DNA from: Haloferula helveola
GTDB taxonomy: Bacteria > Verrucomicrobiota > Verrucomicrobiia > Verrucomicrobiales > Akkermansiaceae
Reading direction: 5' to 3'
NCBI RefSeq assembly: GCF_037076345.1
Contig: NZ_AP024702.1
Coordinates: 2,294,001-2,358,000 of the forward strand
Length of the DNA: 64,000 bases
The notes beneath the pieces are model-generated. The model searched no databases. It had not been told where the DNA came from and was given only the letters and a program-made list of their open reading frames with translations. Of the stretch, positions 60,240-64,000 are shown one piece after another. A program made the translations under genes and the position numbers. Within the stretch, counting starts at the first letter, position 1, and every line of letters begins with the position of its first letter.

Positions 60240-63200
60240 CTACTCCGTGAGAAACCTTGCCTCCGGGCAGCTCGCGCGGAGGTGTGGCGGAAGGTCGGCG
60301 GCGGTGAGCCGCACGGTCAGGACATGCGTGCCGGCTTTGAGCTGCAACTTGCGGCCGGGCTCGCTGGCGACGGGTAGCGGATCGCCGTCGACCCAGGCTT
60401 CGCGGACACCTTCGAGTTTGAGATTCACCGGCTCGTCGTCGGTCGTGACGAAGCGCGTCTGGGCGAAGATCGCGGGACGTTCAAGAAGCGCCGCCTTGAG
60501 GAACTCGACCGGCAGGCGGCCGTCGACCAGCGAGGCCAGCGGCTCGCCACCGGGAGCGGCCCCGGCCGAAGCGGCGAGCTTCGGGTCTTCTGCAGAGTGG
60601 ATCGTCCAAAGCCTCGCGACGTCGCCCTTGCTCGCGTCGAAAGGCCCCGGCTTGCCGAGCTGCTGAAGGAACGCGAACAACGCCCGGACTTCGAGCCGCT
60701 CGAGATTGTCGATGAGCCCACCGGGCATTAGGCTGCCACCGCCTTCCATGATCTTCTGTGAGCGGATCGCCGATTTCTCAAGCGCCTGCTCGCCGCTGAT
60801 GGTCTGGATGAATTGCTCGGTGGCCGTGGTGCGCGACGGAATCCCGACGACCGGATCACCGTCGGCCATCTGATAGATCACCGCGTGGTATCCCTCCTTC
60901 ACCTTTCGCTCCGGGTGAAGCGTGCTCTCGATGATGTAGTCGATCGGGGCACTGGCGCCGATGCTGGTCAGGTCGGGTCCGAGCTTGCCGCCGACGCCGC
61001 CGATCGCGTGGCACAGCGTGCAGGTCAGTTCCGGGCGACGGTAAACGAGCTCCCCTTTCGCCGGATCGCCGCCGGTGCTGAGAATGCCGAGCACCTGCTC
61101 GACCGTCCGGCCCGAAGCCGGCTTGGCTTGCTCCATCTGCGCCAATGGCTCGAGCGCTTTCACCAGTGCGGCGCCGCCACGGCCGCGCTCGCGGGCGGCG
61201 GTCAGCGCGGCGCGATAGATGGCGGGATCCCAGGTATCGGGAACCCTCTTGGCGAACTGGTTGAGGAACGGCCCCTGCGCGAAGAGCGGACGCCAGAAGG
61301 CGGGATCGATGCCGGCTTCCTTCGCGATCGGATCAAGCGCATCAAGCGCGACCGCCGGACGGAAGGATGCCAAGGTGACCAAACCCTGGCGCCTCAGATC
61401 CATCTCCGATGACTGTAGTAGTTCGGTAAGGGTCGCGACCGCGCTCTCGCTGCGCAGCGCGGCAAGCGCATCGAAGGCGGCGTTGCGGAGCTCACCGGGC
61501 TGCGAGACGCTCGCCTTCAGCAGTGCGGCGAAGTCGAGTTTCCACGCACCGATCAGCGCGAGGCTTTCGGGGGTAGCCGGCGTGAAGAAATCGGGCCGCA
61601 GGGTTTCGAGACCCGAAGGACGCACGTTGCGCTTCGCGGCGGCGAGAAGACCGCGCATGGCACGGGCGCGGACGGCGGGTTCGGTGAGGGCTGGCAGGCG
61701 GTCGAACAATCGCTGCACATCTTCGGCGGTGCCGCGTTCACCGATCCATTCGATCCATGGCCCACTGCCGTCCAAGGTCGGCGACGCCTGATCCATGAGC
61801 GCGTGGAACGCTTCGTCGGCCTGTGCCGGTGGCAGCGCACGCAACGCGAGGTCGGCCTGCGCGACGCTTGAGGAGTTGGCATCGGTCGACAGCGACCAAC
61901 TGCCGGCCTTCACCGCCGCGATCCACTCCGGTGCGACATCGCGGATGCTCAGCCACGCGGCGAACTCGTAGTAAGGATCGTCCGCCGGACAAGCCACTGC
62001 AGCCTCCAGAATGAGCGTCGCCGCCGTCGCGCTTGGCGTCCGTGCGAGAGCGCGCATGCCCTCGATCCGCCGACGGGGTGACTCGGACTTGGCATCGCTT
62101 TCCGGATCTTTCGAGCGCGCGACGGCGATGGGACTCGGCGTTCGCTTCACCGCGGGCGCGTCGCTACGGGTGATGCGCCAGATGCGGCCGTTGGCGTGGT
62201 CACGCCGCGGGTCGCGGAAGTCGACCTCGCCATGATTGATGATCGGATTCGTCCAGTCGGCGATATAGAGAGCGCCATCAGGACCGTGCTTCAGATCGAT
62301 CGGACGGAAGGCGAGGTCGTTGGTGACCACGAGCGGCTCGAGCTCGCGGGTGACATAGCCGGACTTCCGCGGTGTGGCCTTGTCGAAGTCCTCGATGGCG
62401 AAGCGCACCAGCTTGTGCGCACGGAAATCACAGGTCACCGCAGTGCCCTGCCAGTCATCGGGAAAGACCGGCGAGTCGATGAGTTCGAGGCCGGCATACT
62501 TTGGATACCGCCCGGGCGAAACGGTCGGCATCTGGCGCTGGCTACCCTCGCTCGGACTGAAAACCGCGCCGGGAAATGCCCAAGCGAGACCGGAGAAACC
62601 GGCGCCGTCACTGAGGAAGCTCTGACCCTCGTCGTTCCAAACGTGCCCCCACGGATTCCACAATCCCTTGCTGAAGACCTCGACCCGATTGCGGTCCGGA
62701 TCGTAGGCGAAGACGCCGCCGCTGTTCAGACGGATGAGTCCCCATGGTGTCTCGAGATGCGAGTGCGTGTAGATGCTCTGGTTGAAATACAACCGACCAT
62801 CCGGTCCCCAGCGGAGCGTGTGGATGTTGTGGTGCGTGTCCTCGGTGCCGAAGCCGCTGAAAATGACCTGCCGTGTGTCGGCCTTCCCGTCGCCATCGGT
62901 ATCGCGAAGCAGCAAGAGCTCGGTCGAGGCACCGACATAGCACGCCGTCGCCGCTTCGCCTGGGGCGGTGCGCACGGGGGTCATGCCCGTCGGGATGAGC
63001 AGGTCGTCGGCGAAGATCACCGAGTCATCGGCGTGGCCGTCGCCGTCCTTATCCGCGAGCACGTAGATCTTGTCTTCGGGCGATGCGCCCGGCCGGATCT
63101 GCGGGTAGATCGGCGTGCTTGCGGCCCAAAGGCGACCGGCACCGTCCCACTCGATCGCGAGCGGCTTGCGTACCAGCGGAGCCCCGGCCCAGAGGTCGAT

Positions 63201-64000
63201 CCGGTAGCCCTCCGGCAGCGTGAAGTCGGGCGCGGCCAAATCGGGCTCGGGCTCGGGCTCGTCACCTGACACGGCCGGAGCCGGAGCCGGAGCCGGTGCC
63301 GGTGCCGGCTTGCCATGCTTGATCGCGAGAATGCGGGCGTCGGCCCCGGCGATGAGTTGGTCCCACTCGGCCATTTCGACCGCGTTCTGTCCCTGCTCGC
63401 GTTTGCGGAAACCGAAGAGATAGGTCGAGTTGGCGGGACGGAAGCGGTGGAAGAAGGCGTCCGACTTTTTCAGGATGGCATCGCGCAACGCGGGCGGAGG
63501 AAGCTTCGTTCCCACCTTCCATCCGAGGGCGTCGCAGACCTGTGCGGCGAAGGCGTGATAGCCCGACTCACTGAGGTGGATGCCGTCGGTGGTGCGCGGT
63601 TCCTTGTAGGGCAAGCTGCTGACATCCACCCAGCCGGTCTGGTGCGCGGTCGCGATCCCTTCGAGCGCCTTCCGGTATCGATCCAGCAAGGCGTTGTGCC
63701 CGGTGGGGTCCGGGTGGTTCGGACGGGTGATCCCCCGGAGGTCCTCGTGAGGGATCGGCGCGACGATGACCACCCGCGCCTTGTTGTCGGAGACCTCACC
63801 GATGAGTTTCAGCAGCGCCTCCATCTCCTGTGTGAAGCGCTCGACGGTCATCGTCCCGTAGCGCTCCGGATCGGGGTTGAGCGTCCAGTCGCGGGATTGG
63901 TCCGTGAGTTCCTGCAAACTCGCGGCCATGCCGTAGCCGAGCATCACCACCGTCGGCTCGGCCAACGTCAGGTGCTCGCGCAAACGATCCATGCCCGCCT
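60240..64000 (-). CDS. PVC-type multidomain SGNH/propeller/HEAT/cytochrome protein (5' end missing)
   Basis: The gene enters from beyond the right window edge, so its start and signal are not seen; at least 1,250 residues are present. The visible N-terminal 180 residues are the rear part of an SGNH hydrolase (VVMLGYGMAAS, then TTDGIHLSESGYHAF with Asp/His). After an Ala-Pro and Glu-Pro linker comes the PVC-type beta-propeller (LPEGYRIDLWAGAPLVRKPLAIEWDGAGRLW, calcium-like DKDGDGHAD and DTDGDGKAD). A HEAT-rich part follows, then a cytochrome c domain with CTLCHAIGGVGGKLGPDL. The last 150 residues are beta-rich. It resembles sugar- or polysaccharide-oxidising membrane-bound proteins of planctomycetes and verrucomicrobia, but the reaction is unknown. 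Confidence 0.88.
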   Translation of the reverse strand, partial: AGMDRLREHLTLAEPTVVMLGYGMAASLQELTDQSRDWTLNPDPERYGTMTVERFTQEMEALLKLIGEVSDNKARVVIVAPIPHEDLRGITRPNHPDPTGHNALLDRYRKALEGIATAHQTGWVDVSSLPYKEPRTTDGIHLSESGYHAFAAQVCDALGWKVGTKLPPPALRDAILKKSDAFFHRFRPANSTYLFGFRKREQGQNAVEMAEWDQLIAGADARILAIKHGKPAPAPAPAPAPAVSGDEPEPEPDLAAPDFTLPEGYRIDLWAGAPLVRKPLAIEWDGAGRLWAASTPIYPQIRPGASPEDKIYVLADKDGDGHADDSVIFADDLLIPTGMTPVRTAPGEAATACYVGASTELLLLRDTDGDGKADTRQVIFSGFGTEDTHHNIHTLRWGPDGRLYFNQSIYTHSHLETPWGLIRLNSGGVFAYDPDRNRVEVFSKGLWNPWGHVWNDEGQSFLSDGAGFSGLAWAFPGAVFSPSEGSQRQMPTVSPGRYPKYAGLELIDSPVFPDDWQGTAVTCDFRAHKLVRFAIEDFDKATPRKSGYVTRELEPLVVTNDLAFRPIDLKHGPDGALYIADWTNPIINHGEVDFRDPRRDHANGRIWRITRSDAPAVKRTPSPIAVARSKDPESDAKSESPRRRIEGMRALARTPSATAATLILEAAVACPADDPYYEFAAWLSIRDVAPEWIAAVKAGSWSLSTDANSSSVAQADLALRALPPAQADEAFHALMDQASPTLDGSGPWIEWIGERGTAEDVQRLFDRLPALTEPAVRARAMRGLLAAAKRNVRPSGLETLRPDFFTPATPESLALIGAWKLDFAALLKASVSQPGELRNAAFDALAALRSESAVATLTELLQSSEMDLRRQGLVTLASFRPAVALDALDPIAKEAGIDPAFWRPLFAQGPFLNQFAKRVPDTWDPAIYRAALTAARERGRGGAALVKALEPLAQMEQAKPASGRTVEQVLGILSTGGDPAKGELVYRRPELTCTLCHAIGGVGGKLGPDLTSIGASAPIDYIIESTLHPERKVKEGYHAVIYQMADGDPVVGIPSRTTATEQFIQTISGEQALEKSAIRSQKIMEGGGSLMPGGLIDNLERLEVRALFAFLQQLGKPGPFDASKGDVARLWTIHSAEDPKLAASAGAAPGGEPLASLVDGRLPVEFLKAALLERPAIFAQTRFVTTDDEPVNLKLEGVREAWVDGDPLPVASEPGRKLQLKAGTHVLTVRLTAADLPPHLRASCPEARFLTE
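63240..63312. repeat. Low-complexity linker repeats (EP and AP)
   Basis: Short tandem repeats GGCTCG and GCCGGA/GCCGGT encode Glu-Pro and Ala-Pro runs on the minus strand (PAPAPAPAPAPA then EPEPEPD). They form a stiff linker between the SGNH domain and the propeller in the large PVC protein. The repeat tract may vary in length among strains. Confidence 0.7.

Overview
The window looks like chromosomal DNA of a member of the Verrucomicrobiota, probably a Verrucomicrobiales relative of Luteolibacter, Haloferula or Roseibacillus. The grounds are high GC and a gene mix typical of the PVC group: DUF1592/DUF1552 pairs, several sulfatases, a PVC-type multidomain CxxCH protein, an ECF sigma factor with a long C-terminal extension, DUF6288 and SHD1-like domains, and C-terminal modules of the 'FYRV' and 'ADG.DNL.KYMMG.DP' kind. 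No rRNA, tRNA or CRISPR array was seen. The taxonomic call is inference.

Layout. 1-5.5 kb: two small envelope proteins, a GNAT-MFS operon, a nucleotidyltransferase with a small overlapping partner ORF, and prfB with the classical programmed frameshift. 5.6-9.8 kb: a secreted beta-helix protein, then a metal-efflux cluster (Cys-rich secreted protein, outer-membrane-like protein, MerP-like HMA protein, permease with four N-terminal CC pairs). 9.8-19 kb: a tandem duplication of a complete DUF1592-DUF1552 operon, each copy with a 137-bp related leader. 19.3-23.6 kb: an ABC1/UbiB-type kinase, an intact IS5-family element with a -1 frameshift signal, a voltage-gated K+ channel and a tiny membrane protein in a gene-poor island. 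23.6-34.4 kb: a transglutaminase-like protein, a sulfatase, a (Lys-Gly)23 secreted protein downstream of a two-component system, a di-heme peroxidase, an SHD1/CHAP-like protein, a homocysteine methyltransferase and an FHA-cyclase.

34.5-41.4 kb: a translationally coupled pair made of a YHYH-sulfatase fusion and a single polypeptide joining an MbnP-like copper-protein domain to an MbnH/MauG-like di-heme peroxidase. The 3' end of the latter gene is duplicated about 2.1 kb away, so that a beta-propeller-like gene lies between 97% identical direct repeats. 41.5-50.4 kb: nitroreductase, an atypical sulfatase, DUF6288 HEAT protein, a TPR-like protein ending in CxxCH, SRPBCC and a zinc alcohol dehydrogenase. 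50.4-53.8 kb: a patch of small, mostly unknown genes and short repeats. 53.8-64 kb: EEP-family hydrolase, VOC protein, then a unit in which an ECF sigma factor carries a transmembrane segment and an extracytoplasmic domain that is homologous to a separate membrane protein two genes downstream, with a DKNYY-type lipoprotein between them; finally an SGNH hydrolase and a 5'-truncated PVC-type SGNH/propeller/HEAT/cytochrome protein running off the window.

Several families of intergenic palindromic repeats are scattered between genes, some as inverted pairs resembling REPINs. The best candidates for undescribed biology are the membrane-tethered sigma factor with its paralogous partner and the MbnP-MbnH fusion coupled to the YHYH-sulfatase, followed by the duplicated DUF1592/DUF1552 operon.
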